DNA from: Roseomonas sp. GC11
Lineage (GTDB): Bacteria; Pseudomonadota; Alphaproteobacteria; Acetobacterales; Acetobacteraceae
NCBI RefSeq assembly: GCF_024437745.1
Contig: NZ_JANFNY010000011.1
Span: forward strand, 1 to 64,000
Direction: 5' to 3'
Length of the DNA stretch: 64,000 bases
Position numbers and translations under genes: made by a program
Shown: positions 28,735 through 36,696 of the stretch, in pieces
Layout: each line of letters opens with the position of its first letter
Numbering within the stretch: position 1 is the first letter of the stretch
Notes under the pieces: model-generated
What the model was told of the DNA's origin: nothing
Database searches by the model: none
Seen by the model: only the letters and a program-made list of their open reading frames with translations

Positions 28735-28911
28735 TTACCAGCGGTGATAGCTGCCCAGGCCGAGGCTGTTGCGCTCGCCCCAATTGTTCCAGCTGGCGAG
28801 GGCCTCGGCCGTGTCGCTGCGGGGGGCTTCCTCGCGTGGCGGCTCGGCGGCGCGGGCTGGGGCGGTGCGCCCGGTGACCAGGTTCAGTACGGCGGACATC
28901 CTGTCGAACAT
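28735..28911 (-). CDS. 58-residue protein of unknown function
   Basis: The start was chosen at MFDRMSAVLNLVTGR because a near-ideal AAGGAGG lies seven bases before this ATG. The protein is polar with a helical N-terminus and a Pro/Glu-rich middle. Its end, SWNNWGERNSLGLGSYHRW, is rich in Trp. There is no signal peptide or membrane helix. It is not recognised. An earlier in-frame ATG (28935) would add MATAKEVA. The upstream DNA has two short GCCATAATC/T repeats that may belong to its promoter. Confidence 0.55.
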   Translation of the reverse strand: MFDRMSAVLNLVTGRTAPARAAEPPREEAPRSDTAEALASWNNWGERNSLGLGSYHRW

Positions 28912-29288
28912 GGCAACCTCCTTGGCTGTCGCCATAGTTGTGGCCTTTCCCTGCCATAATCCAGACACAAAATCGGCAGAGAGGCACATTTATGCCATAA
29001 TTCTGCTTCGCCTCAGCTCGCCCGGGCCGGGGTTTTTCCAGAAAGCCGGGCCTTTTCAGCCTCTTGGCGGATTATAAAACGTCTCGCTTAGGCTTTGAAA
29101 AAAAAGAATTTCAAACTGTATCCCCTGGCCTCGCGGGTCTTTTCCCCCGCCTCCAGGCCCGGCGGAGGCGCAATAGGGCAATCATGGCATTCCTGCCACA
29201 ATTTCCGCCCCCTCCCAAAAACGGGCGGCACCGTGTCACATTCCGCCGGGCTGCCTCGTCTTCAGGGCGCAACCTTGAGGAGAGCGCC
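28912..29288. other. 377-base intergenic region with two divergent promoters
   Basis: No gene is seen. The left part (about 28935-29020) is comparatively AT-rich, carries the repeat GCCATAAT at 28952 and 28994, and should hold the promoter of the small leftward gene. The middle (29070-29115) has ATTATAAAACG and a run of A. The right part contains the ECF41-type promoter at 29234-29260 for the rightward AhpD-like/sigma operon. Confidence 0.6.
29234..29260 (+). promoter_or_regulatory. ECF41-type sigma factor promoter
   Basis: TGTCACA (29234-29240) and CGTC (29257-29260) are separated by 16 bases, 28 bases before the start of the AhpD-like gene. This matches the promoter pattern known for ECF41 sigma factors (TGTCACA, 16-base spacer, CGTC), and the next-but-one gene encodes such a sigma factor. 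Autoregulation is therefore very likely. Confidence 0.8.
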
Positions 29289-29750
29289 ATGACGCCCCGC
29301 CTGAACTACTTCGCCACCGCCCCCCAGCTGATGCAGGCCATGCTGGGCCTGGAGCGCACCGTGGCCGGCAGCGGCCTGGAGCACAGCCTGATCGAGCTGG
29401 TGAAAACCCGCGCCTCGCAGATCAATGGCTGTGCCTTCTGCATCGACCTGCACACGCGGGACGCGCTGAAGGCCGGGGAGAGCCCGGCGCGCCTCTTCCT
29501 GCTGGATGCCTGGCGGGAGGCACCCTGCTATAGCGGGCGGGAGCGTGCCGCCCTGGCCTGGACCGAGGCCCTGACCCTGGTCGCGCAGACCCGCGCGCCG
29601 GATGAGGATTACGAGGCCCTGCGCCCGCATTTCACGGAGCCGGAGATCGTGGCGCTGAGCCTGCTGATCGCCACCATCAACGCCTGGAACCGTCTGGCGA
29701 TCGGCTTCCGCAGCATCCCCGGCGAGGCGCCGGCCAGCGCGGCGGCCTGA
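29289..29750 (+). CDS. AhpD-like carboxymuconolactone decarboxylase family protein (ECF41 partner)
   Basis: The 153-residue all-helical protein has the redox motif GCAFCIDLH (Cys48, Cys51, His55), the peroxidase-type CxxC-x3-H signature of AhpD-like members. It probably takes part in peroxide or organic-peroxide reduction rather than decarboxylation. CTTGAGGAGAG precedes the ATG. The gene lies directly downstream of an ECF41 promoter and two bases before the sigma gene. Carboxymuconolactone decarboxylase-like genes are the classic partners of ECF41 sigma factors. The physiological substrate of these partners is unknown. Confidence 0.88.
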   Translation: MTPRLNYFATAPQLMQAMLGLERTVAGSGLEHSLIELVKTRASQINGCAFCIDLHTRDALKAGESPARLFLLDAWREAPCYSGRERAALAWTEALTLVAQTRAPDEDYEALRPHFTEPEIVALSLLIATINAWNRLAIGFRSIPGEAPASAAA

Positions 29751-29752
29751 GG

Positions 29753-30655
29753 ATGGCGCGGCCCGACCCTGTGCCGGACCCCGTGGGCGATCCCGTTGGG
29801 GCTTTCCTGCCGCTGCGGGCGGAGCTGGTCGGGCTGGGCTACCGCATGACCGGCTCCTGGGCGACGGCGGAGGATATCGCCCAGGAGGCCTTCCTGCGCT
29901 GGAACGCGGCGGACCGTGCCGCCATCGCCACGCCGCGCGCCTGGCTGCTGGCCGTGGCGGCGCGGCTGAGCCTGGACCATCTGCGTTCCGCCCGGCACCG
30001 GCGGGAGCGCTATGTCGGCCCCTGGCTGCCGGAGCCGGTGCTGGACAGCGCCCTGCCGCCGCAGCTGTGTGCGCATGAGCGGGCGCAGGATATTTCCGTG
30101 GCTTTCCTGCTGACGCTGCAACGGCTTTCCCCGGCGGAGCGCGCGGTGTTCATCCTGCACGACCTGTTCGAGACGCCCTTCGCCGAGATCGCCGCGCTGC
30201 TCGGCCGCAACGAGGCGGCGTGCCGCAAGCTGGCGAGCCGGGCGCGGCTGCATCTGGGCGAGGCGCAGCCGCGCCATGCGGTGCCGGAGGGGGAGGCCCT
30301 CCGCATCGCGCAGGCTTTCCTGCGGGCCTCGCGTGAGGGCGATGAGGCGGGATTGCGCGCGCTGCTGGCGGGCGATGTGGCCTTGCACGCCGATGGTGGC
30401 GGCCTGCGGCCGGCGGCCCTGAACCCCATCCAGGGCGCGCCGAAGGTGATCCGCTTTTTCTGCGCCCTGTCGCGCAAGAGCGGCGGCGTGCTGCCGCCCG
30501 TGCTGCATCTTGGCCGCATCAACAGCGCGCCCGGCTATGTGACTCTGGAGGCCGACGGCCTGCCGCAGACCACCGCGCTGGAGATCCGCGCCGGCCAGAT
30601 CGTGGCGATTTACGTGGTGCGCAACCCCGAGAAACTGAGTGCCCTGCTGACCTGA
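29753..30655 (+). CDS. ECF41 family RNA polymerase sigma factor with SnoaL-like C-terminal domain
   Basis: The 300-residue sigma factor has sigma-2 (GYRMTGSWATAEDIAQEAFLRW, about 28-50), sigma-4 (LSPAERAVFILHDLFETPFAEIAALLGRNEAACRKLASRAR) and an extra C-terminal SnoaL-fold domain (about 190-300). The three ECF41 hallmarks are present: WLPEP in the linker, DGGG in the extension, and NPEKL (consensus NPDKL) near the C-terminus. In this group the extension, not a separate anti-sigma factor, controls activity. It begins two bases after the AhpD-like gene, so translation is coupled. A family A repeat overlaps its stop. Confidence 0.92.
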   Translation: MARPDPVPDPVGDPVGAFLPLRAELVGLGYRMTGSWATAEDIAQEAFLRWNAADRAAIATPRAWLLAVAARLSLDHLRSARHRRERYVGPWLPEPVLDSALPPQLCAHERAQDISVAFLLTLQRLSPAERAVFILHDLFETPFAEIAALLGRNEAACRKLASRARLHLGEAQPRHAVPEGEALRIAQAFLRASREGDEAGLRALLAGDVALHADGGGLRPAALNPIQGAPKVIRFFCALSRKSGGVLPPVLHLGRINSAPGYVTLEADGLPQTTALEIRAGQIVAIYVVRNPEKLSALLT

Positions 30656-30689
30656 AAAAGTTTTTTGGTTCTTTTTTCCAAAAAAGAAC
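30654..30689. repeat. Family A element, copy 3 (single palindrome)
   Basis: GAAAAAGTTTTTTG leads into the 22-bp palindrome at 30668-30689. It overlaps the last two bases of the sigma factor stop codon. The central GC hairpin and second palindrome are absent. It would terminate the ECF41 operon. Confidence 0.8.
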
Positions 30690-30866
30690 AAACCCTCCCC
30701 GCACCTGCCGCGCGCCATGAAATCCCCCGCGGCCCGCGCGGCTGATAAGGCACTGTTATGCCCGGCGCGGGCGGCCACTTTCCGCCGTGCCGGATTGCGC
30801 TATGGTGCCCGCCGCACGGACCGCGCGCCACGCAGGGCGCGCCCGGCCCACGGCCCTGGAGGACAT

Positions 30867-31748
30867 ATGAGCGAGAAGAAGCCAGCCATCGGCATGATCG
30901 GCGTGGGCCTGATGGGCCATGGCATCGCCTGGAACATCGCGAAGGCCGGCTATGCGCTGACCATCCTCGACCACCCCGGCAACCAGCCGGTGGAGGATCT
31001 GCGCGCCATGGGCACGCAGGTCGCGTCCAGCATCGCCGAGGTGGCGCAGGCGGCGGAGGTCATCATCCTCTGCGTGACCGGCTCGCCCCAGGTCGAGGCC
31101 ATCCTGGCCGGGCCGGGGGGCGTCATCGCGCATCTGCGGCCGGGGACCATCGTGGTGGATTGCTCCACCGCCCTGCCGGGCTCCAGCGCGCGCATGGCCG
31201 AAGCCATCGCCGCCGCCGGCGGGCAATTCCTCGATGCCGCCATGACGCGCCTGCCGCAGCATGCGCGCGCCGGCACGCTGAACCTGCTGGTGGGCGGCGA
31301 GCCCGCGCTGCTGGAGAAGCTGCGCCCGCTGCTCGATAGCTTCAGCGAGAATATCACGCATATCGGCGGCGTCGGCTCCGGCCATCTGATGAAGCTGCTG
31401 CACAACTATGTCTCGCTCGGCTTCATCGCCCTGCTCGCCGAGGTGGCGGCGCATGCGCAGAAGGCCGGGGTGGAGATGCCCACGCTGGTCGATGTGCTGG
31501 CCCAGGGCGGCGGCGGCGGCGCGGCCTTGCAGCGCATCGCGCCCTTCCTGCTCTCCGGCGATGCGGCGGCGGTGCCCTTCTTCATCAGCAACGCGGCCAA
31601 GGATCTCAGCTATTACCGGCAGGCCGCGGAAGCCGCGGGTGTCAGGCGGGCGATCGCCGATGCGGTGGGCGGCACGCTGGACGAGATTGTCGCCCAGGGG
31701 CATGGGCAGGATTTCGTGCCGCGCCTGGCGGAGCTGCTCAAGGTTTGA
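30867..31748 (+). CDS. NAD(P)-dependent beta-hydroxyacid dehydrogenase (3-hydroxyisobutyrate dehydrogenase family)
   Basis: The 293-residue enzyme oxidises or reduces a small beta-hydroxyacid. The Rossmann motif is GMIGVGLMGHGIAWNIAKAG (9-28). DCSTALPGSSARMAEA is the substrate-binding loop, and GSGHLMKLLHNYVSLG carries the catalytic Lys with its Asn partner. The C-terminal helical domain includes FFISNAAKDLSYYRQAAE. GGAGGACAT precedes the ATG. The gene stands alone between two family A elements. The specific substrate (3-hydroxyisobutyrate, tartronate semialdehyde or other) cannot be assigned. Confidence 0.83.
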   Translation: MSEKKPAIGMIGVGLMGHGIAWNIAKAGYALTILDHPGNQPVEDLRAMGTQVASSIAEVAQAAEVIILCVTGSPQVEAILAGPGGVIAHLRPGTIVVDCSTALPGSSARMAEAIAAAGGQFLDAAMTRLPQHARAGTLNLLVGGEPALLEKLRPLLDSFSENITHIGGVGSGHLMKLLHNYVSLGFIALLAEVAAHAQKAGVEMPTLVDVLAQGGGGGAALQRIAPFLLSGDAAAVPFFISNAAKDLSYYRQAAEAAGVRRAIADAVGGTLDEIVAQGHGQDFVPRLAELLKV

Positions 31749-31760
31749 GCGCAGGGAAGG

Positions 31761-31799
31761 GTTCTTTTTTGGAAAAAAGAACCAAAAAACTTTTTTCAG
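31761..31799. repeat. Family A element, copy 4 (single palindrome)
   Basis: A 22-bp palindrome at 31761-31782 is followed by CAAAAAACTTTTTTCAG. It lies between convergent genes and its T-run merges with the stop codon of the ABC ATPase (31796-31798). Confidence 0.8.
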
Positions 31800-32809
31800 G
31801 GGGTGGCGTTGGGTGAATCCGCCAGCGGCATCGCGTCCTCGCCGGAGAAACCCAGCAGGATGCGCTCGCCCAGGCGGCAGGCCGTGGCGTGGTCCGCATC
31901 GGTCAGGGCGGTCAGCGGGCCCTCGGCGGTGTCCGCCGTGACACGCAGATGCGGGCCGAGGAAAGTCAGCTCCGACACCACGCCCTCGCGCCGGTGGGGC
32001 AGGGTGCTGGCCATGGCGCCCAGGCGCAGCTTCTCCGGGCGGATGCCGTGCGGCGTGCCATCCAGCGTCAGGATGTTGCACTCGCCGAGGAAGCTGGCGA
32101 CGAAGCGGTTGGCCGGGCGGCGGTAAAGTTCCTGGGGGGTGCCGGCCTGTTCGATGCGGCCCTTCTCCAGCACCACGATCAGGTCGGACATGTGCAGCGC
32201 CTCCTCCTGGTCATGCGTGACGAAGATGATGGTGACGCCAAGCCGTGCCTGAAGCTGCTTGATCTGGCGCTGCAGGCTGGCGCGCAGGGTCTTGTCCAGC
32301 GCGCCCAGCGGCTCGTCCATCAGCAGGATATCGGGGCGGATCACCAGCGCCCGCGCCAGCGCCACGCGCTGCTGCTGGCCGCCGGAGAGCTCGCGCGGGG
32401 CGCGGCGCTCCAGCCCTTCCAGCCCGACCATGGCCAGCGCCTCGGTGATGCGCGGCGCGGCCTCGGCCTTCGGCACGCGGCGCATCTCCAGGCCGAAGGC
32501 CACGTTGTCGCGCACCGACATGTGCGGGAAGAGCGCGTAGTTCTGGAACACCATGCCGATATTGCGGCGGTTGACCGGCACATGGCTGACATCGCGCCCG
32601 CCGATCTGGATGGCGCCGCCATCCAGCGTCTCGAAGCCGGCGATCAGCTTCAGCAGCGTCGTCTTGCCGGAGCCGGAGGCGCCGAGCAGGGTGCAGAAGC
32701 TGCCCGCCGTGATCTCCAGCGAGAAATCGCGCAGGACCTCGACGGGGCCATAGGATTTCCGCACCCGCTCCAGCACGACCGCCTTGCCGGGGGAGAGGGG
32801 AGCACTCAT
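31796..32809 (-). CDS. Spermidine/putrescine-type ABC transporter ATP-binding protein
   Basis: The 337-residue PotA/FbpC-class ATPase shows Walker A (GASGSGKTT), the Q-loop (MVFQNYALFPHMSV), signature ([15 protein letters not shown]) and Walker B (LLMDEPLGALD). A C-terminal TOBE domain runs from about residue 255. It is the last gene of a leftward operon and overlaps the permease gene by four bases (ATGA). The substrate class (polyamine, other small cation, or iron/thiamine-like) is uncertain. Confidence 0.88.
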   Translation of the reverse strand: MSAPLSPGKAVVLERVRKSYGPVEVLRDFSLEITAGSFCTLLGASGSGKTTLLKLIAGFETLDGGAIQIGGRDVSHVPVNRRNIGMVFQNYALFPHMSVRDNVAFGLEMRRVPKAEAAPRITEALAMVGLEGLERRAPRELSGGQQQRVALARALVIRPDILLMDEPLGALDKTLRASLQRQIKQLQARLGVTIIFVTHDQEEALHMSDLIVVLEKGRIEQAGTPQELYRRPANRFVASFLGECNILTLDGTPHGIRPEKLRLGAMASTLPHRREGVVSELTFLGPHLRVTADTAEGPLTALTDADHATACRLGERILLGFSGEDAMPLADSPNATP

Positions 32810-34467
32810 CGCGCGCGCCTTTGCAGCAGCAGGTTGAGCAGCAGCACCAGCACCGTGAACAGCACGATCAGCGCGGCCACCGCCGTGATGGTCGGGTTGA
32901 TCTCATGCGCCACGCCCTCATACATCAGCTTGGGCAGGGTGCGGCTGCGCACATTGGTGAGGAAGAGCGCCAGCACCACATCGTCGAAGCTGGTGATGAA
33001 GGCGAAGACCGCGCCGGAGGCGATGCCGGGCAGGATGCCGGGCAGCAGCACGCGGCGGAACATCGTGAACCAGCCGGCGCCGAGGCCGAGGGCAGCGAGT
33101 TCCAGGTTGGGATCGACGCCGCGCAGCGCCGCCCGGACGGTGATGACGACGAAAGGCGCCGCCACCACGATATGCGCGAGGCCGAGCGCCCAGGGCCCGC
33201 GCACCAGCCCCCAGGGCGCCATCATGCCGAACAGCCCGATGGCGAGGATGATGTGGGGCACGATCATCGGCAGCAGGAAGGCGGTTTCCACCAGCCGCGC
33301 CAGCGGGCCGCGCAGCCGGGAGAGGCCGAGCGCCGCCGCCGTGCCGAGCAGCGTGGACCCCGCCACGGCGATGCCCGCGACGGTGAGGGAATTCCACACC
33401 GAGGCCATCCACTGTGGCCGGCTGAAGAATTCCTCATACCAGCGCAGGGAGAAATTCTGCGGCGGGAAGGCGAGGAAGGGCGAGGAGCCGAGGCTCATCG
33501 GAAAGACCACCAGCACGGGGGCGATCAGGAACAGCGCCACGCCGGCGCCGAGCAGCGCCATCACCCGCCCGCCCGGGGAGCGCCCGCGCGGCCCGAGGGC
33601 GAAGGGCGTGCCGATGCGGCCCGAGGCGTGCGCGCCGCCCATCAGCCGCTCCAGCCCGAACACCGCCTGGAACAGGAAGAAGACGGCCAGCGTGGCCAGC
33701 AGCATCGCCAGCGAGAGCGCGCCGGCCAGCCCCCAGTCGAGCTGCTGGTTGATGTTGAAGGCGATGAGCTGCGCCACCATGGTCTGCGCCGGCCCGCCCA
33801 TCAGCGAGGGGGTGATGTAGTAGCCGAGCGCGTTCATGAAGACGATGGTGGCCCCCGCCATCACGCCCGGCGCCGTCAGCGGCAGGAAGATGCGGCGGCA
33901 CAGCGCCCAGGGGCCGGCGCCCAGCGTCTCCGCCGCATGCACCAGGTTCTGGTCGATGCCGCGGAAGGCGCCATAAAGCGGCAGCACGACGAAGGGCATC
34001 AGCACATGGCTCATGCCGATCAGCACGCCGGAGAGGTTGTAGACGAAGGCCACCGGCGCCTCGAGGAGCCCGCTGCCGGTCAGCAGGGCATTCAGCACGC
34101 CATTGCGCTGGAGCAGGATGATCCAGGCCGTGGTGCGCACCAGCGCGCTGGTCCAGAAGGGCAGCAGCACGCAGAGCGTCAGCAGCTTCGCCACGCGCGG
34201 CGGGACGGTGGCCATGAGATAGGCCAGCGGATAGGCCAGCAGCACCGCGAGCAGCGTGACCAGCGCCGCGATCTGGAAGGTGGTGGCCAGCGCCGTGCGA
34301 TAGGCCGGCACGGCGAGGATGCGCGCGTAATGGCCGAGCGGCCCGGCCGGGCTGTCGAAGCTGAGGCCGAGCAGCTGCGCCACCGGCCAGAGGAACAGCA
34401 CCGCCAGCACCACCCCCAGCGGCAGCACCGCCCAGCCGAGATGCCGCCCGGCAGATCCCCCCGCCAT
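32806..34467 (-). CDS. Fused two-domain ABC permease (PotB-PotC type)
   Basis: A single 553-residue frame contains two complete permease domains. Residues of about 8-275 match PotB (LPFWTSALVRTTAWIILLQRNG; EAA loop HAAETLGAGPWALCRRIFLPLT). Residues of about 300-553 match PotC (LAALGLGAGWFTMFRRVLLPGI; SFDDVVLALFLTNVRSRTLPKLMY). They are joined by a Gly/Arg-rich linker near residues 270-300, with no stop or start between. Separate genes are the rule in this class, so this is a fusion that fixes subunit stoichiometry. It overlaps the ATPase gene by four bases. Confidence 0.86.
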   Translation of the reverse strand: MAGGSAGRHLGWAVLPLGVVLAVLFLWPVAQLLGLSFDSPAGPLGHYARILAVPAYRTALATTFQIAALVTLLAVLLAYPLAYLMATVPPRVAKLLTLCVLLPFWTSALVRTTAWIILLQRNGVLNALLTGSGLLEAPVAFVYNLSGVLIGMSHVLMPFVVLPLYGAFRGIDQNLVHAAETLGAGPWALCRRIFLPLTAPGVMAGATIVFMNALGYYITPSLMGGPAQTMVAQLIAFNINQQLDWGLAGALSLAMLLATLAVFFLFQAVFGLERLMGGAHASGRIGTPFALGPRGRSPGGRVMALLGAGVALFLIAPVLVVFPMSLGSSPFLAFPPQNFSLRWYEEFFSRPQWMASVWNSLTVAGIAVAGSTLLGTAAALGLSRLRGPLARLVETAFLLPMIVPHIILAIGLFGMMAPWGLVRGPWALGLAHIVVAAPFVVITVRAALRGVDPNLELAALGLGAGWFTMFRRVLLPGILPGIASGAVFAFITSFDDVVLALFLTNVRSRTLPKLMYEGVAHEINPTITAVAALIVLFTVLVLLLNLLLQRRAR

Positions 34468-34481
34468 CGTCCCGCCCGCGC

Positions 34482-35612
34482 TCAGGTCACGAAAAGCTGG
34501 CGGGGAAACTGCGTCAGCTTCTCGATGCCGGTTTCGGTGATGGTGATCGTCTCCGACATGCCGAAGCCTTTCGCCAGCACATAGGTGTGGAAGGTCATGC
34601 CAGGGGCGAAGCGCCAGTCGCAGCCGGGCGCGGCCTCCAGCGGCTCCCCGCCATTGGGCTGCAGCAGCAGGCCGACGGAATAGAAGGTCTTGTTGGTGTA
34701 GGTCTCGCGCAGCCCGGCGGAGAGCACGCCCTCGCGATAGATGGCATCCGGCACCGCCGCCGGCACGCCGGGGGCGACGGCGGCGATCGCCGCGTCCTGG
34801 ATGGCCACGAGGCGCTCGACGGTGCGGTGCTCCTCCTCCGTCGCCTCCCCCACCTTCATCGGCCGCATGAAGCGCGCGTGGTAGTGGCGCACATTCGGCG
34901 TGCATTCGAGCTGCACGATATCGCCGCGCGCCAGCACGCGGTCCGAATAGCCGCCATGCAGGTGGAAGGCGCGCTCGCCGGAAGAGAGCACGCCCGGCCC
35001 CGGCAGGTCGCTGCCGGCGCGGATCATGGCGGCGCAGATCTCGGCCGCCATCTCGCGCTCCGTCGCGCCGGCGCGGGCGCTGCCGATGCCGGCCCGCATC
35101 CCCGCTTCCGCCGCCCGCGCCGCGGCGCGCTGGTAGGCGATCTCGGCCGGTGACTTGATCAGCCGCATGCGCGCGACCAGCGGCCCCGCATCCTCCAGCA
35201 CCGCCCCCGGCAGCGCCTCGCGCAGGGCGAGATAGCGCGCGGCATTCAGCACCCAGGCCGAGAGTTCGACGGCCAGCCGCGGCGTCCGCCCCAGCGTCGC
35301 GGTGATGGCGTGCAGGCCCACCGCCATCGGCGCATCGCTGTCCGTCCACAGGAAGCGGGCGGGAAAGACACAGGTGCTGTCGAGGTAATAGGCCTCGACA
35401 TCGCGCGCCACCAGCACGGGCTCGCCCGAGGCCGGGATGATGGCGAACTGGAAGGTGCCATAGGCGCGGGTGAAATACCCGGTGAGCCAGGTGACGGATT
35501 CCGGCAGGAAGGCGAGCAGGGCATCCTGCCCCGCCGCGCGCAGCGCCGCCTGCACGCGCGCCACCCGCGCGAGATACTCCCCGCGCGGGAACCAGGGGGC
35601 GTAGATGCTCAT
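34482..35612 (-). CDS. M24 (creatinase/prolidase) fold protein with degenerate metal site
   Basis: The 376-residue protein has the N-terminal creatinase domain (about 1-150) and the pita-bread C-terminal domain. Of the usual M24 ligands, the first Asp is Glu (IVQLECT), the second Asp is absent (HARFMRP), the GH motif is missing, and the first Glu region reads MTFHTYV. Only the last Glu (SETITITETG) is kept. HLHGG may supply a catalytic His as in creatinase. So it is more likely a metal-independent C-N hydrolase of the creatinase/ectoine-hydrolase kind than an aminopeptidase. Its ATG overlaps the stop of the binding-protein gene by one base. Confidence 0.72.
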   Translation of the reverse strand: MSIYAPWFPRGEYLARVARVQAALRAAGQDALLAFLPESVTWLTGYFTRAYGTFQFAIIPASGEPVLVARDVEAYYLDSTCVFPARFLWTDSDAPMAVGLHAITATLGRTPRLAVELSAWVLNAARYLALREALPGAVLEDAGPLVARMRLIKSPAEIAYQRAAARAAEAGMRAGIGSARAGATEREMAAEICAAMIRAGSDLPGPGVLSSGERAFHLHGGYSDRVLARGDIVQLECTPNVRHYHARFMRPMKVGEATEEEHRTVERLVAIQDAAIAAVAPGVPAAVPDAIYREGVLSAGLRETYTNKTFYSVGLLLQPNGGEPLEAAPGCDWRFAPGMTFHTYVLAKGFGMSETITITETGIEKLTQFPRQLFVT

Positions 35613-36679
35613 CAGTTGCCCTGCATCACGGCGGTGTATTTTTCCTGGGCTTCCTGTCCGTGCTTGGCCCACCATTCGATGTCCATGAACAGCGCATGGG
35701 CCAGCCGCTCCGGCGTGGAGGGCAGGCGGGCGAGGCGCGCCGGCTCGATCAGCGGCAGCGCGTCGAGCCGCGCCGGGCCATAGGCGACATACTGGCTGAA
35801 GCGCGACTGCGCCGCCGCCGTGCTCATGTAGCGCAGGAACTTCACCGCCGCCTCGCGGTTCGGCGCGCCCTTGACGATCATGAAGTAGCCGACCTGGGGA
35901 ATGCTCTGCTCCCAGGCCATGGCGATCGGCAGGCCCTCATCCATGCCGGCCTGGAACCGGCCATTCCAGCCGAGCGCCATCACCGCCTCGCCGCTCGCCA
36001 GCGCCTGCACCGGCTGCGCGCCCGAGCTCCACCACACCGCGACATGCGGGCGCAGCGCGCGGATCTTGTTGAGCGCGCGCTCCATCCCGGCGGGGGTGGA
36101 GAGGGTGGGGTAGATCTCGGAGGGCGCCACGCCCTCGGCCAGCAGCGCCGCCTCCAGCACGGTGGCCGGCTTGTTCGGCAGGGTGCGCTTGCCGGGGAAT
36201 TTCCGCACATCCCAGAAATCGGCGAAGCTCGCCGGCGCCGCGCCGGGGAAGGCCCTGCGCGAATAGCCGACCAGGGTCGAGAAGATTTCCGAGGGCACGC
36301 CATAGGGGTTGCGCGCGCCGGGCAGGATCTGGCTCTGGTCCACCATCGCATCGGTGATGGGCTCGAACAGCCCCTGCTGCACGCCGAGCATCAGCCCCGC
36401 GCCGCCCGCCGTCACCACATCCCACGACACGCTGTTGGACTGCACCATGGCGCGGATCTTCGCCAGCTCCGGCCCCGTATCCTCGGTGACGCTGATGCGC
36501 GCCTCGCGGGCGAAGGGCTCGAGCCAGGCCTTGCGGATGGCATCCTGGTAGGCGCCGCCCCAGGAGGAGAAGACCAGCTCCTCCGCCCGCGCCGCCGGGG
36601 CGGCGGCGGGGAGGGTGGCGAGGACCGTCGCGGCCAGGGCCAGGGCCCGCGCCGAACGCGTCAGGAAAGAGCGTCTCAT
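35612..36679 (-). CDS. PotD/PotF-type ABC transporter substrate-binding protein
   Basis: The 355-residue periplasmic protein starts MRRSFLTRSARALALAATVLA, a twin-arginine-like signal (RRxFL), with cleavage near ARAEE. ELVFSSWGGAYQDAIRKAWLEPF is the typical start of the extracellular solute-binding family 1 fold. AAAGGACG precedes this ATG; a start seven codons earlier (36700) would overlap the previous gene's stop and is also possible. It presumably feeds the fused permease downstream. Confidence 0.85.
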   Translation of the reverse strand: MRRSFLTRSARALALAATVLATLPAAAPAARAEELVFSSWGGAYQDAIRKAWLEPFAREARISVTEDTGPELAKIRAMVQSNSVSWDVVTAGGAGLMLGVQQGLFEPITDAMVDQSQILPGARNPYGVPSEIFSTLVGYSRRAFPGAAPASFADFWDVRKFPGKRTLPNKPATVLEAALLAEGVAPSEIYPTLSTPAGMERALNKIRALRPHVAVWWSSGAQPVQALASGEAVMALGWNGRFQAGMDEGLPIAMAWEQSIPQVGYFMIVKGAPNREAAVKFLRYMSTAAAQSRFSQYVAYGPARLDALPLIEPARLARLPSTPERLAHALFMDIEWWAKHGQEAQEKYTAVMQGN

Positions 36680-36696
36680 CGGGTCGTCCTTTTCGG

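Noticed and set aside
31889-33820. 643-codon plus-strand frame opposite the ABC ATPase and permease
   Set aside because: It shadows two well-supported genes on the other strand; composition is typical of a mirror frame.
34468-35349. Possible N-terminal extension of the fused permease into the M24 gene
   Set aside because: The extension is the out-of-frame shadow of the M24 gene. The permease resemblance begins after the ATG at 34467.
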